From Escarpia spicata (taxonomy: Eukaryota > Annelida > Polychaeta > Sabellida > Siboglinidae): a stretch of 64,000 nucleotides of DNA. This document shows positions 1 through 10,844 of the stretch, piece by piece. A model generated the notes under the pieces. The model made no database searches. It was not told the DNA's origin and saw only the letters and a program-made list of their open reading frames with translations. Within the stretch, counting starts at the first letter, position 1. Every line of letters starts with the position of its first letter. The position numbers and the translations under genes were made by a program. Where the stretch lies: contig OZ023205.1 in assembly GCA_963995525.1 (NCBI GenBank), positions 67,786,417 to 67,850,416 of the forward strand, written 5' to 3'.

Positions 1-167
1 GGTCTTCTTTGAAAACAGCCACATCCGGACGCAATTAACATGGACGATAGAAGGGAAGCGGAAAGTGGTTGCAAGAAAACATATGGGAGATCAATCGAGA
101 CACATTTCTGATGACCCTCCTTACAGAGCTAATTGCCTCCAGATTTGAAGAATGTACTACATCGTAC

Positions 168-195
168 ACGCACGCACGCACACACCCACATACAT

Positions 196-234
<39 letters not shown>

Positions 235-240
235 CGTACG
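168..240. repeat. (CGCA)n microsatellite
   Basis: Tandem CGCA/GCAC tetranucleotides with a few interruptions (CACACCCACATACATG near the left). Open frames across it encode only Ala/Cys/Val/Arg repeats and are not genes. Confidence 0.95.
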
Positions 241-354
241 CGGCGCTTGTAAATGATATGAAAACGCGTGCTTGTTGATCCAACTTAAATTTCTGAAACA
301 TCGCAACAATGTAGGCTTTACAAAAAAATACCACGGGAGCCGGGACGAAATTCA

Positions 355-640
355 TTCAGCACCACTCCGTCATAATATCGGAAGACGGGAGAGGGGATGC
401 TGCTGAACATTTTTCGCAGTGACGTTCACACATTTTGAAGCTCACCAAAAGCCTCAAACTGCACCCCCTTGAGACTGACCAAAATTCTTCATCTGTATCC
501 GCCTTAAGGTTCACCAAAAACTACGACTCTACTGAACCCCCTTGCCAAAATATTGGATGCTAATTCTATCTCCAGGCCCCCACAACAAATATTGGGGGTT
601 CAGCCCCCCTCGCCGCCTCGTCCCCTCACCCCGGTTCCGG
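355..640 (+). repeat. dispersed repeat fragment
   Basis: This stretch contains a phrase (accactccg, then atatcggaagacggg, then tgaagctcaccaaaa and cctcaaactgcaccccc) that recurs at 41640-41821, and in part at 31285-31340, 33935-33985 and, reversed, at 63540-63600 and 3120-3170. The recurrence shows a dispersed family. I see no RT or transposase motif and cannot assign a class; a non-autonomous DNA element or SINE is possible. Confidence 0.6.
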
Positions 641-1740
641 CGCCTATATTATTTACAATGCAGCTGTATGTCTTCATAAGAAAAGTTCACGTGTCCAGCG
701 CACGCTAAATAAACTATGTAACCTATTACGCAATCGGTGGTTCAGTTGTCGTTATATTGACAAACAAACAAGAAGCAGTACTTGTTCCTGTCGACCAAGG
801 CCTGGTTCGCGGGACTCGGAGACGCCAACAGCGGACGGTAATCAGCTGTTATAGGTTACGAATGACGCGTTACAAAACAGCGAACAAGCTCCAACAACAG
901 ACACCTAAAGCGACGGAAATAGCACGACCGCGACAGGAATGCATCCAACGGCATGCGCAGCATGCACGCACAACTAAGTGTGCGCTGACGCATCAGTCTC
1001 TCGGGTGCCAGATATTATCTAATCTCTCTTCCAGGTTCCCTATTTTTGGACAACGAACGAACCAACTCAGCTGATCCAGCAGAGAAAACGCTAATTTCAT
1101 GCGTGTTTCGTTCGTGAGTGTAACTGATCGCAAGATCGCTAGTATGAGTAACGGGGTACATTCTGTGAGATTTGCAAGTTTTTTAGCGCATGCATGAGCA
1201 TCACCGCATTAGCTAAATCGTGTAACTGCCGCTCCCACTTGGTTGTGGATCATGCAATGAATGAATATGTTTTGTGTCTTGTGCTTAGTAAACCCAACTG
1301 ACGAACGTCTGCCAATAAATTTCTTCGCAAGTTCGCATTGAACCTTGCTAAAACACGTGTCAAAGCCACGTAGGCCAGTGTGTTATTGCACAATCATAAC
1401 AACAGTCACTGAACGAACACCGGAGTGCATCGTGTCCGTCAGATAAATACAGCGCATACTTGACATCCTTTAAATGTTGCAAATACTGCACCTGCAATAT
1501 TACACATTTCATAAAATATTGCAACTATTTCACAATACCTTTAAAATATTTGCAAATATAAGAAAGCAATGCAAGGACCTAGATCATACGTAGGAATGAA
1601 GAAAGGATACATAAAAGAACAGAGATAAGAATGCCGAAATGGACAGCGGGAATAGCGTTGACAGAAAGAAGATGAAATGAAGACATACGCAGGGCGCCGG
1701 TTTGGTATCTATATTAACTATAATTGAGCTAGCGTATGCA
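641..1740. other. no recognisable gene
   Basis: AT-balanced sequence without a recognisable protein motif, terminal repeat or RNA gene. The open frame at 757-1074 is short and low in motif content; I treat it as chance. Confidence 0.6.
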
Positions 1741-1751
1741 TGCAGGCATGC

Positions 1752-1988
1752 ATTCATGTATGTATGTATGTATGTATGTATGTATGTATGTATGTATGTA
1801 TGTATGTGTGTATGTATGCATGTGTATGTATGTATGTATGTACGCACGCATGTACGTATGTATGTATGTACGAATGTATGTACGTACGAATGTACGTACG
1901 TACATACATACATACGTACGTACGTACGTACGTGTGTATGTATGTATGTATGTACGTACGTATGTGTGTGTGTACGTATGTACGTATA
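1752..1988. repeat. (TGTA)n microsatellite with ACGT/ATGT variants
   Basis: About 235 bases of TGTA tetranucleotide, pure on the left and changing to TACG-rich variants on the right, with self-complementary stretches (ACGTACGT). Five overlapping open frames exist because the repeat contains no stop in most frames. Confidence 0.95.
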
Positions 1989-2002
1989 TAAAAAAGGAGT
2001 AA

Positions 2003-2200
2003 AGGCAAGTTCTTATATAGCGCAGTATCCGGTCCTCAGGACTGCTCAAAGCGCTTTAAATTTAAATCGAACACCATCGAAACTTATCTGGGAAGCACCC
2101 AGCCACGCTGCAGTTAATGCGCGGAGACTATTCGTACACAAATATCCACCACTGTCTATAGTCCAAATTCTGTTTCCCCAAACAGTATATCCATCGCTGT
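2003..2200 (+). repeat. dispersed repeat, related to copies inside the TTAA element
   Basis: The segment starting near gttcttatatagcgcagtatcc and running through cctcaggactgctcaaagcgctttaaa resembles 30262-30450 and 32925-33115 (gtagtatccagtcctcagg, then caaagcgctttaaac, then acaaaaatatccaccgtct). No coding motif is visible. It is a dispersed interspersed repeat of unknown class. Confidence 0.6.
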
Positions 2201-2504
2201 CAATCAACCATTTAGGTTATAATTGCGCATGCGCGATGGATACCGCTTGACGCAATCAAATCGACCGTTTTGCTGTTGATACTGTTCTCGAATGCTACAT
2301 TTTTACAGCATTTTAGAAGAGTTGACGAGAAGTACGTAAATCAATAGATTGCATTAGATGCGCTGTGTAATGTTACATGCTTGACACAACACCTTGTATA
2401 AGATAATTTATATCAATTAAGCTTATCAGTGATTTGTACGTTTTGTGCGCGTGCGTTTGTCACTTTCATTTGGCCTTGCCCTTGCGCTACCACTCTGCGT
2501 GGAA

Positions 2505-2618
2505 GCGCTGTAGCGAAAAATCCTGCAGCTGAAAAATACTGCAGAATCGACCCTTAATGCGCATGTCAGGAAGTACAGTTTTTCGCGGGGAGACATCAGG
2601 GCTTGCTATGTTAGGAAG
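2505..2618 (+). repeat. left arm of an inverted repeat pair
   Basis: About 100 bases from gcgctgtagcgaaaaatc through ttaggaag recur in reverse complement at 6239-6336, with few mismatches and one small duplication (ctgcagctgaaaaata) in this arm. The arms lie about 3.6 kb apart. They could be ends of one element or two copies of a short repeat in opposite orientation. Confidence 0.75.
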
Positions 2619-2979
2619 TGCGAACAAATTGGAATTGACAGAAATTAATCTAACCGGTGATTCACCTAGGTTGGATCAAATTGATGTTTATTTGCGGAAC
2701 GGATGTTGCCACACATCTGTCCAGGGAAAACATAACATCAATGGCGTACAACGAGCTGCCAAGAAGTTTTGCCTAGAAGGTGTGTTTGTTAATCGGTTCA
2801 TATTCATGTGACAAGCGTACGTTGCAACAGCTGCTCTAACTTAGACTAAGTCTAAGACTAAATAATTATCGTGTACAAATTCCAAATCTCTTTAACTAGT
2901 AGTTCAATTTACAACACGATTTTATCAAGATACTGTTTATAGTACAAGAAGATAGAGAAATTCTATCTTCTAGGATCGC

Positions 2980-3185
2980 CAATCATGGGCGTAGCTAGGC
3001 ATAAGTACATGTGGAAGCCCATTCTAAATATAGTCATAGAGTGTATAGGCGTGAGTCCCCATAGTGTTGGTGGGGTGGGGGTGGAGATAGTTTTAGTGCC
3101 AATATTTGGCAAAATGGTTTTGGTGAATTCAATAATGGGGGGTACACTCAAAGGGTTTTGGTGAGCCTCACCCTCAGTATCTATC
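2980..3185 (-). repeat. dispersed repeat with gggcgtagctagg start
   Basis: Begins with a phrase (catgggcgtagctagg) typical of dispersed invertebrate repeats, followed by G-rich tracts. Its right part (aaagggttttggtgagcctca) is the reverse complement of a phrase in the repeat at 430-470. Class unknown. Confidence 0.45.
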
Positions 3186-3993
3186 GCCCAGTATAAAATT
3201 TACCAGAGTGGAAAAATGTGCCAACCCTGATGCCTGTGGCAGAGAGCATAAAACCACCACTGATGTTTACATTTTTATGTATTTTCTATATTAAATTATA
3301 TTATACAATTTTCATTTGCTGAAGTATGGTGTCCATTATAGGAGACAAGTTATGCCTGGCAACAGAAGGAAATGTGCAATGGGTTGTGAGGAGCAGACAG
3401 GAGATAGAGGAGATAGATAGTCTAATAATGATATTGTGACATTCAGAACTGATGACTGGCTTAGATGATATGCACTACCTTAATATTGCACCAGGTGTTG
3501 TTATTATTTTTGTACATTTAATCATTAGCACAAAGTACATGTTGTGAGATCAAAGTAATACAAACTTGGTAGAAGAGCTATGTAATTAAACAAACATGAT
3601 AATAAAATAAAATATTTCTTATGATTAAATGACCAGGGGATAGAGGTACAAGTTGCTTGTCATAGCATAATTCACTTATGACTACGTTTAGTTGTTTTAC
3701 TGTGAGTAATCATCCCCCAAATTTGTAAATATCTATTATTTTGTTGACATTTATAGTTGGCAAAGAAAGACACAAACAAATAAACAAGCAGACAGGGGTA
3801 AGCATAACCTTCTTTGTGGAAGTAATTAAAAAACATTAAATACATTATGTACATATGTTATATATAAAAGTGCTTATATCCATGTTACTAAGAAATTACG
3901 AGAAAAGTGTATTTTTAAGATATCACATATTTGTTACATGTATGCTAGCACTGAAAGAATGAGAATAAACATATGCCATTCCTTTCATTGCAG

Positions 3994-4087
3994 CGCGTCA
4001 TACAAGAGGCTTGTCATCGAGCCATTCCTGTTAGGACAAGTTTTGAAAAGACTTGGACTTGATGAAACAAAAGTTAATGAACTGTAG
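3994..4087 (+). CDS. possible orphan terminal exon, unrecognised
   Basis: A pyrimidine tract and CAG acceptor (cctttcattgcag) lead into a 30-codon open stretch ending in TAG. Read in frame 2 after the splice, it gives a charged, leucine-rich C-terminus with motif EPFLLGQVLKRLGLDETKVN. I do not recognise it and see no upstream exon nearby. Amino acid composition looks coding, but one short exon is weak evidence; it may be a relic of a transposon-carried gene, as it lies inside the 2505/6336 inverted repeat. Confidence 0.3.
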
Positions 4088-4289
4088 TTGACCGTATCAT
4101 GCGCACATACTATGGTGAACATACTTGCATTAAAATATAAGGCATCAATGTAATTATACCCATGTGATATTGAAATTAATTGATGTAATTGTTATAGTAA
4201 TATAAATATGTTTTCCATAAGATATATATATTCTTCTTCTACTTCTACTTGGTTAATCGACATAGTCCATAAGTCTGGATTTTGACGTC

Positions 4290-4291
<2 letters not shown>

Positions 4292-4378
<87 letters not shown>
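4292..4378. repeat. (GT)n microsatellite
   Basis: About 43 uninterrupted GT dinucleotides. The Thr/His open frames on the minus strand are artefacts of the repeat. It lies just downstream of the 3' end of the minus-strand LINE remnant at 4457-5160. Confidence 0.97.
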
Positions 4379-4380
<2 letters not shown>

Positions 4381-4456
4381 AATTGTGATGTGCCAGATGT
4401 GAAGTTTTGAGAAAATGTATATACAAAGTGCGAGTAAAGTTTGAACAAAGTGCGAG

Positions 4457-5160
4457 TCAAAACACATACCATGGCTTAGAAGTGTGAAAAACCGCTCCCC
4501 TAAAGGCCTGGATGGTTGGAGCTACCAACACATTCCCGGGGAGGGCGTTCCACCAGAAGACAGTGCATGGGAAGACAGAATTGCTGTAGAACTGAATGCG
4601 AGCTGGGATGATCTGATATTTATTTGGACGATAATATCTTGTACTGGTAGGAAGCATTGGGGCAAGGTAATGGTTACCATTGATGGCAATCTGTTGGTTT
4701 TGGATCCTATACATCAAGAGGATGAAAGAGATTTGTCTTCTTCTCTACGTATAAACTATATAGTACCATTATAAATGTTTAAAATATATGTGTGTGTTTA
4801 TGCACACAGATCATATGCTGTATAATCCAATTATGCATCATTTCATATTTAATGCAGAGCATTGTTGGATGTCTTCTTGATTTTGATTGTATATTGCCAA
4901 CATTTCTGAGGAGTCAAACGGTTGGGGTTGGGTGTGCATGCTAATTTAGTTGTGTATAAAGTATTGATATGGTAAGGCATCTGTTTGTTTGTCTGACTGT
5001 TGGTTGTTCTAGGTTTTTTTTAAAATAACATTTCTGGCATGCATCCCGTTTCTCTGGATGTGTAATCATTGAGGCAAAAGCGAGCTGCCCATCTTTGAAC
5101 AATTTCTATTTTATTGATGAAGACCCGAGTATGAGTGTCCCACACTGATGAAGAGTAAAA
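4457..5160 (-). pseudogene. LINE ORF2 C-terminal remnant
   Basis: On the minus strand, 4457-4717 encodes a LINE-type C-terminus: a YRIQN motif, then TSTRYYRPN, then the conserved FPCTVFWWNALPGNVL block (a phenylalanine-proline, then W-N-x-L-P) and APTIQAFRGAV. Farther upstream on the same strand, 5041-5160 encodes SVWDTHTRVFINKIEIVQRW and AARFCLNDY, the region after the RT domain where these LINEs read V-W-D-P-H and QRRAARF. The interval between the two is degraded. The RT and endonuclease are absent. A 5'-truncated, decayed non-LTR copy. Confidence 0.75.
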
Positions 5161-5169
5161 GTAAAAGTA

Positions 5170-6238
5170 GATTCTGGCTGGCACCTGGTCGGGTCCTGTT
5201 GATTTGTTTGTTTTTAAGTCATGAAGTAAACTGGCGACTCCTTTTGTTGTGATGGTGATGTGTTTTATACTAGTAATCTAACGATATGTCTGTGTATACA
5301 TTGGTGAATGTTGCATGTGCATTGTGCACCATGCAATTTTGTATACTTTTGTTTTCAAATAATTTAAATTTTAGTAATTATAAAATGCATGTGCACTGTG
5401 ATCATGTGATATAATTGGGGTATGTTTAAAATGTTTTATTAAATAAATCGGCATTGCCATTATGCACCATTACTGAGACTCTTTTATTTCACGAAATGAG
5501 CAAAGTGCAGCTTAATAATCATATTATATTTATATATTTAATTATAGCTAAATATGCATGTGTACATTTCTGAATGTCTGCATGGGAATACGGATGAAAA
5601 CAAAAGCCCAGTGGAGTCGAGCTCAGGAGTAAACATGCCAAATGGGTACGTGAGTGAACGAATATGTCATAACTCTTGCAGGATTATATTCAGTATACAT
5701 TAAAGTACATCTACAAGAACACATTTATTATTTGTTGCTAAAATAATTTTAACTAACTTTAAACAAATCTCAATTATTTTAGCATCAAATTTGTGTTTTG
5801 GCAGTTTGAACATTGTTTGTGCTGAATACAACTTACAACACATTAGTTGGCTAGCATTTATAAATGTTTCCTTCATCAAAATAATCAACATTCTAATAAT
5901 TTTACACCCATCCCATCGCAAATATTCATAATAAAGCTTGACGACCGCGATTACATTAATATATTTAGAAGAGTCTTCCGTAATACGCTAGCCCGATTAA
6001 AAATAAATTAATGAGTTATTAGTTTTGCGCATGTTCTAGAATTTTATTATATAAATGCAAAGGTAATTGTTGTTCCACATTGCACTTATTTGCTTCGTCT
6101 TTACAATGTGTTATGATAACAGTATGACAACATTTACAATTAATGGATTTCGCGACTGTCCTAATCAGTATCATTCTAATTTTAACGCTAACTAATATAA
6201 TCAGGATGAACGTACGTATACGTCGGAATGTTTTTTCC
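5170..6238. other. no recognisable gene
   Basis: AT-rich sequence with short frames only. No splice-bounded coding run, terminal repeat or RNA gene is visible. Confidence 0.55.
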
Positions 6239-6336
6239 CTTCCTAATATAACAAGCCCTGATGTCTCCCCGCGAAAAACTGTACTTCCGGACATGCGCAT
6301 TAAGGGTCGATTCTGCATGATTTTTCGCTACAGCGC
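6239..6336 (-). repeat. right arm of an inverted repeat pair
   Basis: Reverse complement of 2505-2618 (shared core includes ccgcgaaaaactgtacttcc on this strand). The arm abuts the left end of the pogo-like relic at 6346. Confidence 0.75.
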
Positions 6337-6345
6337 CATAACACA

Positions 6346-8060
6346 CAGGGCTAGTTGTAACACGGGTAAATTGTAACAGGACCTGCCGACAAAACTGTAA
6401 ATGCAAACTAATCAGCAAGGTGGCCGCATATTCATCAATATATTTGAGCATGTCACGTGTAATATCACGTGAATCCGCCGACACCCCATTGAGTTACGCC
6501 ATCTTAAAGAAAAAGGCACTGTTCCCGACTTCCTCTATACCTTAAGACTATGTGATCCAAAAAAGTATTGTTGTACTGCTTTATTGTTGATAGATGTAGT
6601 TATTAGTATAATGTTGCAACTCTTACATAAACCATTAAACAGGATTTGAAGTGTGTTTTTTGCTATCGCATATTTTGTGAGCGAGACGCTGTCGGGGCAA
6701 GTTGTAACATTAATCTCGGGGCAAATTGTAACAATATTACAATGTGCCCCACCTGTTACAACATGCCCCACAGACATTGTTTTCGTGTATCATATACTTT
6801 GTGTTATGTTATATAGATAAATATATTACCTTTATTTTTTAACATAGGGAGATGCTGCTATTTAGATCAAACAAACCAATTAAGAATTATAGTATAATTA
6901 GGTCTGTAAGTATCTAGTTATTGAACATCAATTATAATGACAGTTGCAAACAAACAGAAGATTTTGCACTAGATATTGTGATGTTTACACATTTGATTAT
7001 ACAGATTTGTGTATTAACTACCTAGTCCGTTACAGCGTTAGACCGTTCGGTAGGCGTATGGAGGGGTTACATTTTACATGTCTATAGATTATTACAGTAA
7101 TACTCTACTCACGTTCCGTGGTACTCTTCAGTAGGATACGATGAGACACTGCACACGGAAATTGAAAAGAGCCTCGGTGCGGACGCATATATTTGAGGAA
7201 GCTGCGTCGCAGGTGAGTTAATGTTCAATGTCTTTATGCCTACATAGACTACACCTACCAGTATCTACGTGTAGGCACGTTGGTCAGCAAGAGTAGGCTA
7301 AATACGAATGTGTAGTGCACTTTTAGGATAAAAAAAATTAAAATGGTAATTTTAATACAAATGTAATTGCATATAAAATAAATAAAAGGTATACGACCTG
7401 GTCATACACTGCTTAAAATATGCTGACGATGTTGCGTTAATTATTTTAGGTACAGTAGCAAGCGAAAGTACTCACTCGCGAACGGCAAAGGCAAAGCGCT
7501 TGTGAAGAACACAAAGTCGGTGGAGTGGTTTTGTTTGGTATGTGGCAAAAATTACGCCGACAGCAGGTCGCATGAGCAATGGATTCAATGTTAATTCTAC
7601 CTCAAATGGGCACACATTGAGTGCACTACAGATGACGACACCTATTTGTGTCACTTGTGCGAACCTGAGAGCCTAAATGCCTATATATTCATAGCTGTTA
7701 AATCAGATGACGTTTTTAGATATGCGACTTACTGCATTGTTTTTTTAGCAATTATAAGTTATAATCTAGACTTTTTGTAATTGAAATGATTATGTTATTG
7801 CAGGTTTTGGTAATTAAAATAGTTTTGTTAAATGATGTGTTTAAAAGGTGAATTTCATTACGGACTCTACAAAATGATGCGCTTGTGTGCTATGCTATAT
7901 CGTTATTGTTAAGTTTCAAGCTATTTATATAGCCTAAATTATATGTAATTTTACAGGGAACAATTGCACCAATGGTGTAGTTGTTATTGTGTTACAATTT
8001 GCCTCAATGCTAAAACATATGTGTTACAATTTACCCCGTAGGCTGTTACAAGTTGCCCCG
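6346..8060 (+). mobile_element. pogo-like DNA transposon relic
   Basis: The left end (CAGGGCTAGTTGTAACACG, then GGTAAATTGTAAC) and the right end (GTTACAATTTACCCC, then GTTACAAGTTGCCCC at 8023-8060) are imperfect inverted repeats built from two copies of a 15-base motif. More copies of the motif lie inside at about 6694, 6718, 6757 and 7991. The interior has a degraded zinc-finger coding piece (7450-7671) of the kind found at the C-terminus of pogo/Tigger-type transposases. No DDE domain remains. The exact outer boundary and TA target duplication are not certain. Confidence 0.55.
7450..7671 (+). pseudogene. PHD-like C-terminal zinc finger of a pogo-type transposase
   Basis: The plus frame reads VEWFCLVCGKNYADSRSHEQ, then WIQC, a TAA stop, and then LKWAHIECTTDDDTYLCHLC. 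The order C-x2-C, W-x2-C, W-A-H-x2-C, C-x2-C matches the PHD-like zinc finger common at the end of pogo-type transposases. One stop codon interrupts it between the second and third ligand pairs. A relic, not functional. Confidence 0.65.
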
Positions 8061-8309
8061 TATCGGGGTAAATTGCAGATATTATTATTAGATGGAATTG
8101 TATGAATTGTTGATATTACTTAATGCAACAGGTTTTAGTACCATAAGTGAGTGGTGCTGTTCAATTGAAGTCTTTTAATTACCAAGCTAGTTGATCCTTG
8201 TTCACACCCCCTTAAAACAATGACTACACGAATATGTCATTGCACAGGGAACATTTCACAGTGTATTTGCCGAGGCCTCTTCCCCAGATCTAGGACATTG
8301 TTTCTTTTA

Positions 8310-8716
8310 TTATTGATGACTATACCCAGGGTCGAGTCTCATAATAAACCGTGATGTCGCCTTTGACACGGCCACTTGTAAAGTGCCTGGTGCACCGATG
8401 TCTAAGATGAGAAGTGACACTGAACCACGAGGGAGCAAAGAGATCTTGTATGACGCAACCGCACCGTTTTTAGACGATCGCCGTGGCATTCTGTCAGCTA
8501 TCACAGGGTTAATGACACTACGAAAACACAACTCATCAATCATGCGAGTTTTTTCAACTACTTGTTTTTGGATGATGTGTCGAACAAGTGCCAGAACCTT
8601 GGCAAAAGATACAGTATCGAGTGCATGCATGTTGGATAGTGACAGCCATTCTATATTAAGAGTATTCAATGATGAACCGCGTCCTAAAATATCTACTTCA
8701 CTAACGCTGCACAATC
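8310..8716 (-). CDS. possible terminal exon, unrecognised protein
   Basis: A 134-residue minus-strand open frame preceded by an acceptor-like AATTCAG and ended by a TAA next to AATAATAAA, which could serve as a polyadenylation signal. The sequence (for instance VRHIIQKQVVEKTRMIDELC and SLLILDIGAPGTLQV) looks like real protein, with no low-complexity bias, but I cannot name the family. There is no in-frame ATG near the start, which fits an internal or terminal exon. The overlapping plus-strand frame at 8383-8763 is the alternative and looks less protein-like. Confidence 0.35.
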
Positions 8717-8719
8717 CTG

Positions 8720-9059
8720 AATTGCTTCATATAGTAATGCCTTGCTACTGCCAGAATAAATGACCCGTAAACTGCTTCTGCGCGTAGTGTATTACATAAG
8801 CGATTCTATAAAAACTTTTAACAACAAGTGTCAGAATGTTGACATGAAAATGAGTCGTTTTCTGGCATAACTCCATGAAGTTCCGATGCTGTATCTGCAC
8901 TGTTTATCTTACAACGAGGTTTGATTACGTCATAAAAATATGTTTTCCCAAACAAGCGTTACACGCGTGTTACAAAAAAGGCATCGATTCCACGAGTATA
9001 TCAGTCAAAATTTTACTAGACAAATATGCAAAGCGAAATCAACATTGTCTTCTTTACAC
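8720..9059. other. no recognisable gene
   Basis: Short frames only. Nothing recognised. Confidence 0.5.
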
Positions 9060-9330
9060 AGAAAGTTACCTTTTTAGGTACGTGATTGTTCGGATGTTTA
9101 TATGCCACGACACCCTGTCCATCGCTTCTGCATCTTCGCCTTCAGTCGCCTCCATCACCCGCTTTACGATGTCCCTCGGTCTTATTGCTTTTGTCAACTG
9201 CTGCGTTCGCCATCCAGTTTTTCAACGCCTTCTTTATAATATTATTGTCTTCCCTGCATGTAATAGCATGCCCGAAATACCGCAGTCTCGCCTTCCCGAT
9301 ATGTGTTATTACTAGCAAAATGTTCGTCCT
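9060..9330 (-). pseudogene. possible LINE C-terminal fragment (RLRYFGH motif)
   Basis: The minus strand reads THIGKARLRYFGHAITCRED followed by NNIIKKALKNWM. The I-x-R-x-R-L-R-Y-F-G-H block is typical of the region after the RT domain in RTE-like LINEs. Frameshifts and stops follow. A short decayed fragment. Confidence 0.4.
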
Positions 9331-9409
9331 CCGGGAGGCGTTACATGACGGTTTCCTGGAGTATATGTAAAATGTTATGACGACAATTTGAACAGGTTTT
9401 CGCGTTAAT

Positions 9410-9610
9410 GCAATTTACGTAATACGTCCCGAACTGGCCGGCGCGCATCGCGACCTCGGAACCCTTGCTCGGAACAACCACAGAAAACACGAGTAACGTT
9501 AAAAACAGTCGACTTACGTTCGTCTAACGTACGGGACGAATTCTAAAACCGGTAAAAACACTTACACAACGGGAAAATTAGAAAAGCGTTACTTTTCTTA
9601 TGAAGGGTCA
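9410..9610 (+). repeat. dispersed repeat shared with 41390-41580
   Basis: Phrases ctcggaacaaccacagaaaa, cgagtaacgtt, gcgttacttttct and cctgaaagttt occur in the same order at 41400-41570. It could be the 5' UTR of LINE D, as it directly precedes that element's ORF1, or an independent repeat. Confidence 0.5.
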
Positions 9611-9639
9611 TATATTAAAACCTGAAAGTTTAGCGTCAA

Positions 9640-10080
9640 CTACCTACAAGCGACCCTGCTGAAAAGGACAATACTATCGGTGATGTGGTTGCGGAAGCGG
9701 TTGAGAGAGCGATCGCTGCTACCACCAGTGGCAAAAAGACCACTAAAGACAAACGCAAAAAAGCTGCGAAACGAACACAACAGTTACTAACATAGAAGTG
9801 GCTGCCGTAAACAATATCATCATCCAGATCGTTGCGGCCATACAACCGATCATCACCAAGTCGGTGACTTCTGCTGTAAAATTGGCTCTATCAGAAACTA
9901 CAAAAATTCTGGTAGATGAACTAAAAAAGGACTATCTGGATGTGTCCAGAAAATCAGTGATGAAATCGATACTTTGAAAAGCGAGATGCAACAACAGAAA
10001 TGGAAGATAGACGCACTGGAGCAATATAGCAGGAGGGAAAATATAAAGATCGTCGGCTGTCCAGAACCTACGTTTGATGA
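9640..10080 (+). pseudogene. LINE D ORF1 remnant
   Basis: Read with frame changes, this encodes a lysine-rich segment (SGKKTTKDKRKKAAKR), a predicted coiled coil, and IDALEQYSRRENIKIVGCPE. The last motif is the hallmark junction between coiled coil and RNA-binding domain in ORF1 proteins of many LINEs. A stop at about 9790 and a frameshift near 9975 disrupt it. Confidence 0.7.
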
Positions 10081-10084
10081 TATT

Positions 10085-10685
10085 CTGGCATCATTTGATT
10101 TGAAACAACATATTACCTTTTCGATACATATACATGGCCATTGGCTTGACCTCTTGATAACCCCATTAGAGTCGAAACACAATGTGTCTTACAGAACCAA
10201 TCATAGGATTGACATTACAGCTTTAATGGCTGATATCCTTATATCCGACCTTATCACAGATCAAAAAACATCTATCTGACTTATATAACAATATCTTAGT
10301 AAATCTGAATTGATCATTATTGGTACTCCAATGCAGCGTAGAAAACTGGATGTTTTTTCCCTACGCGTATTTGGAATCAGTATATAACCCCAGCAACCTC
10401 AGTGCGGAATCTAGGAGTGATCTTTGATAGTAAGTTCGATTTCCGAAATATCTCAAACATGTTGCTGCTTTTTTTTAAATTATATTCGTGATCTTCGCCG
10501 TATTCGCCGGTTATTGTCATTTTCTGTTGCTAAAGCTATTGCAACAGCACTTGTTAGCAGCAGACTTAACTATTGCAATTCCCTCCTTTATAACATCGCA
10601 AGCAAGGATTTTACCAAACTTCAGCGTGTCCAAAATTTTCTAGCAGGAGTAGTTACAAGATCTCCTCGTTTTTCTCGCTCTGTAC
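10085..10685 (+). pseudogene. LINE D ORF2 fragments, left of Gypsy-1
   Basis: 10085-10278 reads FSIHIHGHWLDLLITPL, resembling the C-terminal part of an apurinic-type endonuclease (H-x-H-G-H-x-L-D-L-x-I-T). After a large deletion, 10385-10685 carries TSVRNLGVIFDSKFDF and ALVSSRLNYCNSLLYNI, then KLQRVQNFLAG: the conserved region after the RT palm. The frame runs straight up to the Gypsy-1 LTR. Confidence 0.75.
10681..10685 (+). repeat. Gypsy-1 target-site duplication (left)
   Basis: TGTAC immediately before the 5' LTR; the same five bases follow the 3' LTR at 13893-13897. Confidence 0.9.
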
Positions 10686-10787
10686 TGTAGAGTATTTGTA
10701 TTGTAGAGCATTACGAATGCTCCCCATGGCTCTGGAATAAGGACAGCTCCCGGGCTGTGCTGAATAAAGATGGCGTAAGACATAACA
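10686..10787 (+). repeat. Gypsy-1 5' LTR
   Basis: Starts TGTAGAG and ends CATAACA. Contains an AATAAA signal near its 3' end and a small palindrome (GCATTACGAATGC). Unusually short for an LTR, but the partner at 13783-13892 confirms it. Confidence 0.92.
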
Positions 10788-10788
10788 A

Positions 10789-10808
10789 TGGCGACGAGAT
10801 GGGATTAA
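10789..10808 (+). promoter_or_regulatory. Gypsy-1 primer binding site, tRNA-Ser type
   Basis: TGGCGACGAGATGGGATTAA begins one base after the LTR. It is complementary, with one gap, to the 3' end of animal tRNA-Ser(GCT) including CCA, as I recall that tRNA. It would prime minus-strand DNA synthesis. Confidence 0.75.
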
Positions 10809-10844
10809 AGCAAGCTGTAAGTGAATGAACAATTAATACACATC

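Noticed and set aside
1584..2250. Open frames of 80-180 codons rich in Tyr/Val/Cys or Thr/His
   Set aside because: Produced by the TGTA microsatellite; the longest merely runs on into a dispersed repeat.
4484..4774. 96-codon plus-strand frame
   Set aside because: It is the antisense shadow of a LINE C-terminus on the minus strand.
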